Shown piece after piece: positions 7,074 to 15,541 of a DNA stretch of 64,000 nt. The stretch is from Peribacillus sp. FSL H8-0477 (GTDB taxonomy: Bacteria; Bacillota; Bacilli; Bacillales; DSM-1321). The stretch covers positions 1,302,001 to 1,366,000 of the forward strand of contig NZ_JBBODE010000001.1 in assembly GCF_038002765.1 (NCBI RefSeq), in the 5' to 3' direction. Within the stretch, counting starts at the first letter, position 1. The number at the start of each line of letters is the position of its first letter. The translations under genes and the position numbers were made by a program. The notes below the pieces were generated by a model that worked only from the letters and a program-made list of their open reading frames with translations, made no database searches and was not told the origin of the DNA.

Positions 7074-8761
7074 GAACTCAGCACCGCCTCTTTCTCTATT
7101 TTTGGTTTCAATAACGGAATCGAATCGACTAACCGTCTTGTATATGGATGAGTAGAGTGTTCGGCCACTTCAAGTGACTTGCCGCCATCGACGATGTGGC
7201 CGTATTTCATAATGAGTAAGGTATCCGTAAGGGATAAGACGGCCGGCAAATCATGTGAGATGAAAATCATTGAGATATTTAACTCTCGCTGTAAGGTACA
7301 AAGCAGTTGGACAATTTCGACTTGAACCATTACATCGAGTCCCGTTGTCGGCTCATCTGCAATAATGAGTTTCGGCTCGTTGATTAAAGCCATCGCGATA
7401 ATGACCCGCTGGCGCATCCCTCCGGATAACTCATGCGAAAAGGCAAATCGCCATTTTGCATCAAGGCCCACTTGTTTCATTACTTCTATTACCCGCTCAT
7501 CCATTTTCTTTCCATCCATTTTCTGATGTTCGCTGATGGCTTCTTTTAACTGCTTATCAATCGTTATAACCGGGTTAATCGCGTTCATTGCCGCTTGTGC
7601 GATATAGCCGATCTCTTTTCCGCGTAATTGACGAATCTGCTCATCATCTAACGTTTCAAGGGCCTGTCCTTCAAAATAAACCGAACCGCTGCTTCTTCCC
7701 GGCAGCTTCAACTGTTGAATGATGCTAGCTGCTACCGTTGATTTACCACTTCCAGACTCACCGACGATTCCCAATACCTCGCCTCTTTGTAAGTCGAAAC
7801 TAACATCGGAAACAACCGCTTGATATACGCCCTTACGAGGATACTCCACGGTTAACTGTTGAACGGATAACACAATATCCCGTTCTACAAGTGATTGATC
7901 GACCGCTATTTCCTGTTTTTTACGTTTCGGCGGCAACGCATAGGCACTTAATCTCGGATTCACTTTTTCTTCTAAGAAATAGCCTATTAAGGAAAAGGCT
8001 AATACAACCATGACGATACAAATACCAGGCGGAATAATCCACCAAACCCATGCCTCTGTTAAAAAGGCACTTCGGTTATTGGCATAATATAAAATACTTC
8101 CCCAACTCTTCACTAATGGATTACCCATCCCTAAAAAACTAAGGGAAGATTCGAGTAAAATAGCCGTATTTACGGCACCGACAAATTGAGGAATGAATAA
8201 GGGAAACACACCAGGAAAGATATGCTTACAAAAGATATAGACTGGATTGGCGCCCATCGTCTTAGCAGCAAGCACAGGGCCGGCATTTTTGATAGACAAC
8301 GTTTGCGCGCGAATTTGTCTAGCTTTCCCTGCCCACATCACTAAGGTAATCACAAAGATTTGGGTAGCGATTCCCGGTCCCATATAGACCGCAATAACAA
8401 TCATCAATGGTAAAAATGGCAGCGTAAGGACAACATCAATGACCCGCATGACGATTACTTCAAACCAGCCGCCAATATAACCGGCTAAAATTCCGATGCT
8501 TCCTCCAATAATCGTGGCAAACAAGGCCGTCAAAATGCCAATCGTTAATGACGTTCGTGCACCCTCAGCAAGCTCGGCCAGAATATCTTGGCCCATATCG
8601 TTCGTACCCAGCAAATGTTCACTGTTTGGTGCCATAAAAGAAGGACCTGATTGCTTATAGGCATCGTATGGGATCATAACAGGCCCAAGTACAGCAAAGA
8701 GGACGACCGCTATAAATAGAACGAACCCTGCACCGCCAATCACTTTCGTAGATCTACGCAT
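7070..8761 (-). CDS. Fused DppC-type permease and DppD-type ATPase
   Basis: One 563-residue chain joins two importer parts. Residues 1-270 are a DppC/OppC permease: a first helix (8-30), [20 protein letters not shown] (51-70), five further helices, and the ATPase-contacting loop [20 protein letters not shown] (165-184). A charged linker (about 276-295, PPKRKKQE) leads to an OppD-type ATPase with Walker [10 protein letters not shown] (334-342), signature LSGGMRQR (445-452), Walker B LIIADEPT (465-472) and the terminal [12 protein letters not shown]. The overlaps of eight bases with the upstream gene and four with the downstream gene show that the fusion is intact. With DppB and the second ATPase it completes the usual two-permease, two-ATPase importer. 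Confidence 0.9.
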   Translation of the reverse strand: MRRSTKVIGGAGFVLFIAVVLFAVLGPVMIPYDAYKQSGPSFMAPNSEHLLGTNDMGQDILAELAEGARTSLTIGILTALFATIIGGSIGILAGYIGGWFEVIVMRVIDVVLTLPFLPLMIVIAVYMGPGIATQIFVITLVMWAGKARQIRAQTLSIKNAGPVLAAKTMGANPVYIFCKHIFPGVFPLFIPQFVGAVNTAILLESSLSFLGMGNPLVKSWGSILYYANNRSAFLTEAWVWWIIPPGICIVMVVLAFSLIGYFLEEKVNPRLSAYALPPKRKKQEIAVDQSLVERDIVLSVQQLTVEYPRKGVYQAVVSDVSFDLQRGEVLGIVGESGSGKSTVAASIIQQLKLPGRSSGSVYFEGQALETLDDEQIRQLRGKEIGYIAQAAMNAINPVITIDKQLKEAISEHQKMDGKKMDERVIEVMKQVGLDAKWRFAFSHELSGGMRQRVIIAMALINEPKLIIADEPTTGLDVMVQVEIVQLLCTLQRELNISMIFISHDLPAVLSLTDTLLIMKYGHIVDGGKSLEVAEHSTHPYTRRLVDSIPLLKPKIEKEAVLSS

Positions 8762-9770
8762 GATTCACACCAGCTTCCTTTTTCTTTTTCAGCGGACGTG
8801 CGCGAGGATCAATGAGAGGATACGTTAAATCGGCAAATAAATTCGCTCCAATTACGCCTAGGGTAATGATTAAAAAGACACCTTGCATCATTGGAAAGTC
8901 ACGGGCAATGACACTTTCATACAGTAGTCGACCTATACCTGGATAAGAAAAAACAGATTCCACCACGACAGCTCCGCCCACTAATGTTCCCAGTGTCATC
9001 GTAAAATGAGTATATATAGGAAGTAAGGCATTTCGTAAAGCATGATTAAAGATCAATCCTTTTTTCCGAACACCCTTTGCTTCTGCCATCGTAATATAGT
9101 CTTGACCAAGCGATTCCAACATGGACGAACGTGTCAGTAAATAGTTCGATCCTACTGTGGCAAGCGTAATTGTCGTTACGGGCAGTAACGCATGTTTGGC
9201 TACATCCGCTACATATCCCCAAACTGTCCCATCTTGCATCATCGATACCGCACCGTAAGTTGGAAGCCAGCCAAGCTGGACAGCAAAGATCGCTAAAAAT
9301 AACAGTCCTACCCAAAATCCTGGAACAGCTTGTAAGGTCAACATCCCGACTAATAAGGAGATATCTCGGCCTTTCCCACGATTCCAAGCGGAATAGGCAC
9401 CAAAGATCACACCGATTAGGGTACTCAGTAACATCGCCGGTACAACCAACAATAGTGTCCAAGGCAATCGATCACCGATGATCGTCATAACCGGCTCCGC
9501 ATACTTAATCGACGATCCAAAATCAAATGTCACAATGCCTTTTACATACACAAAATACTGTTCCCATATCGAGCCGCCAAGCCCCATTGACTCTAGCGCC
9601 TGTTGTTTTTGTATGTCGGTTAATTCATTGAGCGTTGTTTCTCCAAAGAAATATAGCAATGGATCCCCCGGTGCCAGCCGCGGCAGAGCGAAATTAATCG
9701 TCAATGCCACGAATAACACCAGTCCATATTGAAACAATTTTTTCCCGTATCCTGAAAACCTATTATTCAT
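8754..9770 (-). CDS. DppB/OppB/NikB-type ABC importer permease
   Basis: This 338-residue membrane protein has the BPD-transporter layout of DppB: N-terminal helix, the family motif RLAPGDPLLYFFGE (30-43), and five more helices. The ATPase-contacting loop reads AEAKGVRKKGLIFNHALRNA, followed by LLPIYT. It begins 15 bases after the binding-protein gene and pairs with the fused DppC-type permease. The substrate cannot be read from this protein; relatives carry peptides, nickel chelates, heme or 5-aminolevulinate. Confidence 0.9.
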   Translation of the reverse strand: MNNRFSGYGKKLFQYGLVLFVALTINFALPRLAPGDPLLYFFGETTLNELTDIQKQQALESMGLGGSIWEQYFVYVKGIVTFDFGSSIKYAEPVMTIIGDRLPWTLLLVVPAMLLSTLIGVIFGAYSAWNRGKGRDISLLVGMLTLQAVPGFWVGLLFLAIFAVQLGWLPTYGAVSMMQDGTVWGYVADVAKHALLPVTTITLATVGSNYLLTRSSMLESLGQDYITMAEAKGVRKKGLIFNHALRNALLPIYTHFTMTLGTLVGGAVVVESVFSYPGIGRLLYESVIARDFPMMQGVFLIITLGVIGANLFADLTYPLIDPRARPLKKKKEAGVNHA

Positions 9771-9785
9771 AACTCACAAATCTCC

Positions 9786-11411
9786 TTATTCAATCAATTT
9801 GGGAGCCGTTGCCGAGACTGCTTTACGCGTTTCTTCTTGCAAGAATGAATATTTGTTTACAATGCCGTATCCTAAAGATTCTACATACTGGTCATACACG
9901 TCAGCGTTGTACGCATAAACTTCTTCAGGGTAATAAAGAGCCACAGCAGTAGGTTGATTATTGTATAACTCTTGCATATCAAATGAGATGGATTTACGTT
10001 CGTCAATCGTTGCAGCACTCATCCAATCCTCAATTAATGAATCCATTGCCGGATAAGGGACACCTTTCGTCCAAAGATAAGAGGCACGGTGAGACATGAC
10101 AAATTGATCTGGATCCGCTACACCATGCGGCCCAATTAAACTAACATACGAATCATACTTATCTTCTGAAACGGACGCAGCATAGGTCGTTGCATCTAAT
10201 ACTTCCACTTCGAATTGTAAGCCGACTTCTTTTAACTGGTCTTTTACCATCTCTGCTACACGCACATAGACCGGTTCACCAGCAGAAACGATTGTATTCA
10301 TGGTCAAGGTTTCACCTTCTGCTGATTCACGGAAACCATCATTATTTGTATCTTTAAACCCTAGTGAATCTAAGATTTCATTTGCTTGCTCTGCATCATA
10401 GGGTGTCGATAAATCAGGGTTCGTCCACGGAGAATCCGGGTGTGGATAACCAGATGTTCCAGCTCGTCCTTGACCCATTAAGACGGTATCGACAATACTT
10501 TGACGATCCACTGCAAGTGATACAGCTTGACGTACTTTTTCTGTATTAAATGGGGCACGCTCATAGTTTAGGCCCAGCTGGACAATCGATAATGGAGACG
10601 ATTCTGCTAATTTCATAGACGTTGAATTCTTGAATGTATCTTGTAATTCAGCTGGTACTGTACGTGTAGACACATCAATTTCACCCGCACGTAAGGCATT
10701 GAACATAGCTGTTGCATCTTTGATTATGGGCATTTTCAATTTAGAAATAGTTGGCTTGCCCATAAAATAGTCATTATTGGCTTCAAATGTGTAATGCTGA
10801 TCTGCTTTATAATCCTTTAATACATAAGGACCTGTTCCTACCGCTAAATCTGTATACTTACGTGGGTTTTCAACGTCTTTCCAGATATGCTCTGGTAAGA
10901 TTGGTAAATCTGCAAAGGTAATGGTTGCAAGTGATGGACATGCATACGCACACTCAAATCGAACCGTTTTTTCATCTTCTTCGATTTCGATGACATCAAT
11001 TTTCGGCACTTCACTCACATGATGTGTGTGACGGTTTGCCGGGCCATCGCGGAAATATTCATATGTAAATTTCACGTCTTCTGCCGTAAAGTCTTCTCCG
11101 TCATGCCACTTTATCCCGTCACGAATTTTTACAGTCCATGTTTTATCATCGATCTGTTCTGCTGACTCTGCTAACCAAGGAGTCGGTTCATCTACATACG
11201 GTGATGGCGAAAATAACTTGTCATAGACCAAATCAGTTAACCAGTCTACATTTCCTGTGTAAATATTTAATGGTCCCACATCTGTTGGGATTCCAATACT
11301 TAATTCCTCTGTTGATGTTGCTTCTGCTTTTGTTTGTTCCTCTTTTTTATTCGCTGAACATCCTGCAACTAAACAGACTAAAAGTAAAAGCGGTATAATC
11401 CTTTTATACAA
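9786..11411 (-). CDS. Solute-binding lipoprotein (SBP_bac_5 family) of the Fur-box operon
   Basis: This 541-residue lipoprotein has a signal peptide ending in the lipobox LVAGC (Cys18) and then a family 5 extracellular solute-binding domain, with DGIKWHDGEDFTAEDVKFTY (98-117) and the NPDL..PYDAEQANEILDSLGF region. Members bind oligopeptides, nickel chelates, opines, metallophores or heme. A local patch has His128, His130, His131 and Cys154, Cys158 (ECAYACPS); the cysteine pair is unusual for an exported Gram-positive protein. Translation starts at TTG, eight bases after GGAGG. The promoter carries a Fur-type box, so expression should rise when iron is short. An iron-linked ligand is inferred, not shown. 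Confidence 0.85.
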   Translation of the reverse strand: MYKRIIPLLLLVCLVAGCSANKKEEQTKAEATSTEELSIGIPTDVGPLNIYTGNVDWLTDLVYDKLFSPSPYVDEPTPWLAESAEQIDDKTWTVKIRDGIKWHDGEDFTAEDVKFTYEYFRDGPANRHTHHVSEVPKIDVIEIEEDEKTVRFECAYACPSLATITFADLPILPEHIWKDVENPRKYTDLAVGTGPYVLKDYKADQHYTFEANNDYFMGKPTISKLKMPIIKDATAMFNALRAGEIDVSTRTVPAELQDTFKNSTSMKLAESSPLSIVQLGLNYERAPFNTEKVRQAVSLAVDRQSIVDTVLMGQGRAGTSGYPHPDSPWTNPDLSTPYDAEQANEILDSLGFKDTNNDGFRESAEGETLTMNTIVSAGEPVYVRVAEMVKDQLKEVGLQFEVEVLDATTYAASVSEDKYDSYVSLIGPHGVADPDQFVMSHRASYLWTKGVPYPAMDSLIEDWMSAATIDERKSISFDMQELYNNQPTAVALYYPEEVYAYNADVYDQYVESLGYGIVNKYSFLQEETRKAVSATAPKLIE

Positions 11412-11463
11412 AGTAATTCCTCCGTTATAAATTAGTTAATAGAATATTCTCTACTTGGTTTCT

Positions 11464-11492
11464 ACTATAGCCGTAGTGATAATGATTATCAA
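11464..11492 (-). promoter_or_regulatory. Sigma-A promoter of the ABC operon
   Basis: TTGATA (11487-11492) and TATAGT (11464-11469) are separated by 17 bases on the minus strand. The Fur-type box covers the -35 and part of the spacer. Confidence 0.7.
11477..11491. promoter_or_regulatory. Perfect Fur-type box over the ABC operon promoter
   Basis: The 15 bases TGATAATGATTATCA match the 7-1-7 Fur/PerR/Zur-type consensus exactly, with the TAAT/ATTA core of Fur rather than Zur. The box overlaps the operon -35 element, a position suited to repression by Fe-Fur. Confidence 0.85.
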
Positions 11493-11676
11493 TGTCACAA
11501 AAAAGGACGAAACCGAAATTTCCTAGTGTACAGTAACACTGAGCTGCTCTCTATAAAATATCTAAATAGGTGTATTTAATAATCTGATAGTAGTAGACGA
11601 AAAAAAAAAAATCCCTAGCTTCAAGAGCTAGGGATTCAGTTTGTAGACAAACTCAGGTGAGATTTAAAATCGAGAT

Positions 11677-11806
11677 GTTGATTTCCGTTCCAGGCGTTTC
11701 GCTTTCCGCGGGCGGGCGGTGAGCCTCCTCATCGCTTACGCTCCTGCGGGGTCTCACCTGTCCCGCTGTTCCCGCAGGAGTCTTCACGCCTTTCACTTCA
11801 ATCAAC
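11677..11806. repeat. 130-bp GC-rich dispersed repeat
   Basis: The segment begins GTTGATT and ends AATCAAC, an inverted pair. It is much richer in G+C than its surroundings and contains internal palindromes such as CCTGCGGG/CCCGCAGG and GGTGAG/CTCACC. Sequences of this kind recur between genes in many Bacillaceae and Planococcaceae genomes; that statement is from memory. It lies inside the 468-bp element. Confidence 0.65.
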
Positions 11807-12000
11807 CGTCTTTCTAAATTTAATCTGGATAAAACCTTGCAATTGAAAGGGTTATCCTAGAACAAATTCAACAGGACATAAGTGATTTAAAAAACGGATA
11901 CTATGTCAATAAAGAACTATAAAATAACAGTAAGCCTATTAAAAGCCATGATCTACCTCGATAAGCAGGAAAACATCCATGAAATATGTTCAAAATATCA

Positions 12001-12038
12001 AAAGAGGTTCGGAATGAAACCATTCCGAACCTCTTTTG
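12001..12038. terminator. Strong bidirectional hairpin after the LysR gene
   Basis: A perfect 17-base stem (AAAAGAGGTTCGGAATG and its complement) closes a four-base loop and has A/T tracts on both sides. It stands about 22 bases past the LysR stop on the minus strand and should end that transcript. Confidence 0.8.
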
Positions 12039-12060
12039 TCTACAAACTTAATCCCTAGCT

Positions 12061-12972
12061 TCAAGAGCTGGGGATTTTCTGGAGTAAAGGACACTCGTAT
12101 GTATCAAATTGATTTTGAACATAGCGGCAAAAATGCTGTTCTTTTTGAGATAATTGTTTACCTGCATTCGATACAATTGCATTTTGACGTTTGATTGAAC
12201 ATCCGTGAATGGACTTCGCTACGATTTTACCCTCACCTAACAGCTTTTCAACTACTTTTACCGGTAAAAAAGCGACACCTAAATTAGACATGACAGCTTG
12301 CTTAATAATCTCAAAGTTCGTCATTTCCATATATTGAACAGTCGGGTTTTTTTGATTAATTTTTTCTTTAATCAAATCCTGTAAATAATGATTTTCAGGC
12401 AAAAGCAGAATTTGACTTTCTAGATCACGCGTATAGATTACTTTTCTTTCTGCTAAATGATGATTACAGGCCATGATTAACACTAATTCTTCTTCAAACA
12501 ATAAATCAACGTTATACCCTTGTTGAAAGGTCCGGTCATTTTCATAGACTGGCATAATCGCAAATTTTGTTTTCTCTTGAAGCAAACTTTTCTTTAGGTT
12601 TTCGTAGCTATAGCCTTTTATTGAGAACGGTTGCAGTTGGAAGCTTTCTATATTCGGTAAAATCTTTGAAAAGTAGTTTTCTGCAATATAATGACTAACA
12701 TAAACCGATAAGGAGGACTCTGCTTGATGCAGCTCTTTCTCCATCTGCTCATGTAACTGGACCATTTTCTTAGCATATTGTAAAAAAATCTTGCCTCTCT
12801 CAGTCAAGACGATTTGTTTGTTTTTCCGTTGAATGAATACGGTATTATATTTTTCTTCTAACTGTTTTATCTTATGACTAATTGTCGGCTGCGAACAAAA
12901 CATTTTATTCGCCGTTTCCGTAAACGAAAGACATTCAGCGAACACAATATACATTTGCAGTTTATCGAGCAT
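12061..12972 (-). CDS. LysR-type transcriptional regulator beside the Fur-box operon
   Basis: This 303-residue protein has an N-terminal winged helix-turn-helix (about 3-62, with SFTETANKMFCSQPTISHKIKQ split as FTETANKMFCSQPT and ISHKIKQLEEKYN) and a C-terminal periplasmic-binding-like effector domain with the LYSR_substrate pattern MSNLGVAFLPV. GAGGGGT precedes the ATG. Its own promoter region has a perfect Fur-type box, so it should be made under iron limitation and could then control the ABC operon downstream, perhaps in response to its substrate. Its last residues (KIPSS) and stop lie within the inverted end of the 468-bp element, so the C-terminus was probably altered by that insertion. 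Confidence 0.85.
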   Translation of the reverse strand: MLDKLQMYIVFAECLSFTETANKMFCSQPTISHKIKQLEEKYNTVFIQRKNKQIVLTERGKIFLQYAKKMVQLHEQMEKELHQAESSLSVYVSHYIAENYFSKILPNIESFQLQPFSIKGYSYENLKKSLLQEKTKFAIMPVYENDRTFQQGYNVDLLFEEELVLIMACNHHLAERKVIYTRDLESQILLLPENHYLQDLIKEKINQKNPTVQYMEMTNFEIIKQAVMSNLGVAFLPVKVVEKLLGEGKIVAKSIHGCSIKRQNAIVSNAGKQLSQKEQHFCRYVQNQFDTYECPLLQKIPSS

Positions 12973-12998
12973 ACAAACGACCCCTCATACTTCATTGT

Positions 12999-13013
12999 TG
13001 ATAATGATTATCA
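12999..13013. promoter_or_regulatory. Perfect Fur-type box before the LysR gene
   Basis: TGATAATGATTATCA occurs a second time, 27 bases before the LysR start codon. It is identical over 15 bases to the box at 11477. The -10 and -35 elements of this gene were not fixed. Confidence 0.85.
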
Positions 13014-13062
13014 TTTGCATTAAATTCTATCATTTATCTCCGCAGATGTCGACGACAATTTA

Positions 13063-13098
13063 TTTAAAAACCCCCGACACATACGTGTCGAGGGTTTT
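13063..13098 (-). terminator. Terminator of the liv operon
   Basis: CCCTCGACAC and GTGTCGGGGG (minus strand) pair around GTAT and are followed by TTTTTAAAT. The opposite strand also has a T tract. Confidence 0.85.
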
Positions 13099-13099
13099 G

Positions 13100-13807
13100 T
13101 TAGTGTCCGCCTAAGTAGGCCATTTTTACTTTTTCGCTTGAAGTAAGTTCCTCGGCTGTCCCTGCCAAGACGATTCGTCCGGTTTCTACAACATAGGCTC
13201 GATCGGCGATAGAGAGTGCTAGATTCGCATTTTGTTCGACGAGCAAGATGGTCGTTCCGGTCGCATTAATTTCTTCGATAATCCGGAAGATCGTTTTAAC
13301 CAGCAGCGGGGCAAGTCCCATTGAAGGTTCGTCGAGCAGAAGCAGCTTCGGTCTAGCCATCAAAGCACGTCCCATAGCAAGCATCTGCTGTTCACCGCCT
13401 GACAGTGTCCCTGCATGCTGCTTAAGCCGCTCAAGTAAACGCGGAAACAGCACATACACACGTTCCATATCTTCTTTGATCCCTGCTTTGTCTTTCCGTA
13501 AAAAAGCACCCAGTTCCAAGTTTTCTTGAACGGTCATATTGGCAAAGACCCGACGGCCCTCAGGTACATGTGAGATACCTTGTTTAACGATAGCCTGCGC
13601 CTGATTACCGCCAATTGACTTTCCTTCGTATAGTACCTGACCATTTTTGGGTTTTAGTAAGCCAGAGATGGTTTTTAACAGCGTACTCTTCCCAGCACCA
13701 TTCGCCCCAATCAGGGTGACGATTTCACCTTGGTTAATTTCAAGCGTGACACCCTTCAGCGCCTGAATGTTTCCATAGTAAACGTTGATGTCTTCTACTT
13801 TCAGCAT
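13100..13807 (-). CDS. livF: Branched-chain amino acid ABC transporter ATPase LivF
   Basis: This 235-residue ATPase has Walker A GANGAGKST (about 37-45), signature LSGGEQQMLAMGRAL, Walker B LLLLDEPSMGLAP and the LivF-typical LVEQNANLALSIADRAYVVE near 190-209. It is the last gene of a five-gene operon livK-livH-livM-livG-livF read on the minus strand and overlaps livG by one base. With LivG it powers uptake of leucine, isoleucine, valine or related substrates through LivH-LivM. Confidence 0.93.
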   Translation of the reverse strand: MLKVEDINVYYGNIQALKGVTLEINQGEIVTLIGANGAGKSTLLKTISGLLKPKNGQVLYEGKSIGGNQAQAIVKQGISHVPEGRRVFANMTVQENLELGAFLRKDKAGIKEDMERVYVLFPRLLERLKQHAGTLSGGEQQMLAMGRALMARPKLLLLDEPSMGLAPLLVKTIFRIIEEINATGTTILLVEQNANLALSIADRAYVVETGRIVLAGTAEELTSSEKVKMAYLGGH

Positions 13808-14586
13808 TATGAAACCTCCTCGCCGAGATACGCTTCGATGACTTTTGGATTGTTACGGATTTCATCAGGCGTTCCGTTAGCAATCAGCTGACCATGATCC
13901 AGCACATAAATCCGTTCACATACACCCATCACTAAGGGCATATCATGCTCAATCAACAGCACGGTCAGATTGAATTGTTTCCGAATCAACCCGATTAAGT
14001 CCATCAATTCATGTGTTTCCTTTGGATTCATCCCTGCAGCAGGTTCATCGAGCAGCAACAAACGCGGATTGGCGGCTAATGCTCTGGCAATCTCGAGCCG
14101 GCGCTGTTGTCCATAGGGCAGATTTTTTGCTTTTTCATCCATATATTGATCAAGGTTAAAAATCTTCAAAAACTCAATTGCTTTTTCATGCATGTCTTTC
14201 TCCCCGGAAAAATGTCCCGGCAGGCGTAAAATCGAACTCACCATCGTATGTTTCGCCTGTGAGTGATACGCCACTTTTACATTATCCAACACCGAAAGTT
14301 CACTGAATAAACGGATATTCTGAAACGTTCGGCTGATCCCTTTTCGTGTAATTTTAAACGGAGGCAGCCGGCGTAAATCTTCTCCCTCAAAGGAAATATT
14401 TCCTTCTGTCGGAACGTATACACCCGTTAACAGATTGAACAGCGTTGTTTTCCCGGCACCATTGGGACCAATCAGCCCAACCAATTCGCCTGGAAAGAGC
14501 TTAATATTCACATCAGCAACAGCTCTCAAGCCTCCAAAGCGGATTCCGACATGATCAATGTTAAGCAGTGGTGTGGTGGTTTCCAT
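13807..14586 (-). CDS. livG: Branched-chain amino acid ABC transporter ATPase LivG
   Basis: This 259-residue ATPase has Walker A GPNGAGKTT (about 37-45), the LivG insertion region rich in GISRTFQNIRLF, signature NLPYGQQRRLEIARAL (where the usual LSGGQ is replaced by LPYGQ, normal for LivG), and Walker B LLLLDEPAAGMNPKET. It overlaps the end of livM by 26 bases and livF by one, which points to coupled translation. Confidence 0.93.
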   Translation of the reverse strand: METTTPLLNIDHVGIRFGGLRAVADVNIKLFPGELVGLIGPNGAGKTTLFNLLTGVYVPTEGNISFEGEDLRRLPPFKITRKGISRTFQNIRLFSELSVLDNVKVAYHSQAKHTMVSSILRLPGHFSGEKDMHEKAIEFLKIFNLDQYMDEKAKNLPYGQQRRLEIARALAANPRLLLLDEPAAGMNPKETHELMDLIGLIRKQFNLTVLLIEHDMPLVMGVCERIYVLDHGQLIANGTPDEIRNNPKVIEAYLGEEVS

Positions 14587-15529
14587 CCTTAGAACCTCCT
14601 TTTGTTTTACGCTTGAACAGCGACGTTAATTCCCGCGTACCCATTAAACCTTGTGGACGATAAATCATCATCACAATCAGGATCAGACTGTAGAACAGCA
14701 TCCGTGTTTCCGGATAATCCTGCAGGAAGGTCGACACGATTGTCAGCAAAATGGCTGCAAGTACCGCACCAGATAAGCTGCCTAAACCGCCTAATACAAC
14801 AAAGATCAAAATATCAAATGACTTCAAGAAACCGAAATTTGACGGTTGAATAATATAGAAATTATGTGCCCATAACCCTCCGGCTATCCCAGCAAAAAAG
14901 GCACCAATCACAAATGCAGCAACCTTATAATACGTGGTGTTAATCCCCATTGCATCTGCTGCTGTTTCGTCTTCTCGAATGGAAATACACGCACGTCCAT
15001 GTGAGGAGTTCGTAAAGTTACGAATCACAAGGATTGTGATTAGGATACAGCCAAAAACCCAAGGCCAAGTCGTCAGATGGGTCACCTGCATTCCGCTTGC
15101 TCCGCCAATATAATCGATATTTAAGAAGACAATCCGAACAATTTCACCAAATCCAAGTGTCGCAATCGCTAGGTAGTCCCCTTTCAGCCTGAGCGTTGGA
15201 ATCCCAATCAGCATTCCCGCTAATGCCGCGACGATCCCTCCGACAAGTAACCCGGCGAATAAGGGCATTTCAAGCTTCATCGTGATAACAGCCGATGCGA
15301 ACGCACCTACGGCCAAGAAGCCAGCGTGGCCAATGGAAAATTGACCGGTAATGCCTATAATTAAGTGCAGACTTACTGCTAAGATAATATTAATGCCCAT
15401 AAAGATAATCATATTTTCATAGTACGAATTTAGAATGCCCCCGGTTAAAAGCAGCTGTACCACAGTAAAAAGAATAAATGATAAAAGAACCGAGAGCCAA
15501 AACCCTTTTGATTGCTTAAAAATAGTCAT
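14561..15529 (-). CDS. livM: Branched-chain amino acid ABC transporter permease LivM
   Basis: This 322-residue membrane protein has about nine hydrophobic helices and the family motifs GQFSIGHAGFLAVGAFASA (about 64-82) and DILIFVVLGGLGSLSGAVLAA near 239-259. The ATPase-contact region includes SIREDETAADAMGINTTYYK. The basic C-terminus (LFKRKTKGGSKDGNHHTTA) overlaps the livG start. It pairs with LivH to form the channel. Confidence 0.93.
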   Translation of the reverse strand: MTIFKQSKGFWLSVLLSFILFTVVQLLLTGGILNSYYENMIIFMGINIILAVSLHLIIGITGQFSIGHAGFLAVGAFASAVITMKLEMPLFAGLLVGGIVAALAGMLIGIPTLRLKGDYLAIATLGFGEIVRIVFLNIDYIGGASGMQVTHLTTWPWVFGCILITILVIRNFTNSSHGRACISIREDETAADAMGINTTYYKVAAFVIGAFFAGIAGGLWAHNFYIIQPSNFGFLKSFDILIFVVLGGLGSLSGAVLAAILLTIVSTFLQDYPETRMLFYSLILIVMMIYRPQGLMGTRELTSLFKRKTKGGSKDGNHHTTA

Positions 15530-15541
15530 CGCTTGTCTCCC

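Larger units (their letters stand above)
11412..12060. other. 649-base intergenic region with promoter, nested repeats and terminator
   Basis: From left to right it holds the ribosome binding site and promoter of the ABC operon, a Fur-type box, a stretch with no clear feature (about 11500-11600), and a 468-bp inverted-repeat element that encloses a 130-bp GC-rich repeat and a strong hairpin. A stop-interrupted reading frame near 11850-11930 (ILEQIQQDISDLKNGYYVN) may be a remnant of a gene carried by the element; it matches nothing I recognise. Confidence 0.6.
11610..12077. mobile_element. 468-bp MITE-like element with inverted ends
   Basis: The left end (11610-11651) and right end (12036-12077) are imperfect inverted copies of about 42 bases. 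Each consists of a CCCTAGC...GCTAGGG hairpin and TTTGTAGACAAA or its complement TTTGTCTACAAA. The element has no transposase. The right end contains the last codons and stop of the LysR gene. I infer a non-autonomous mobile element or its remains; target duplications were not identified. Confidence 0.5.
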
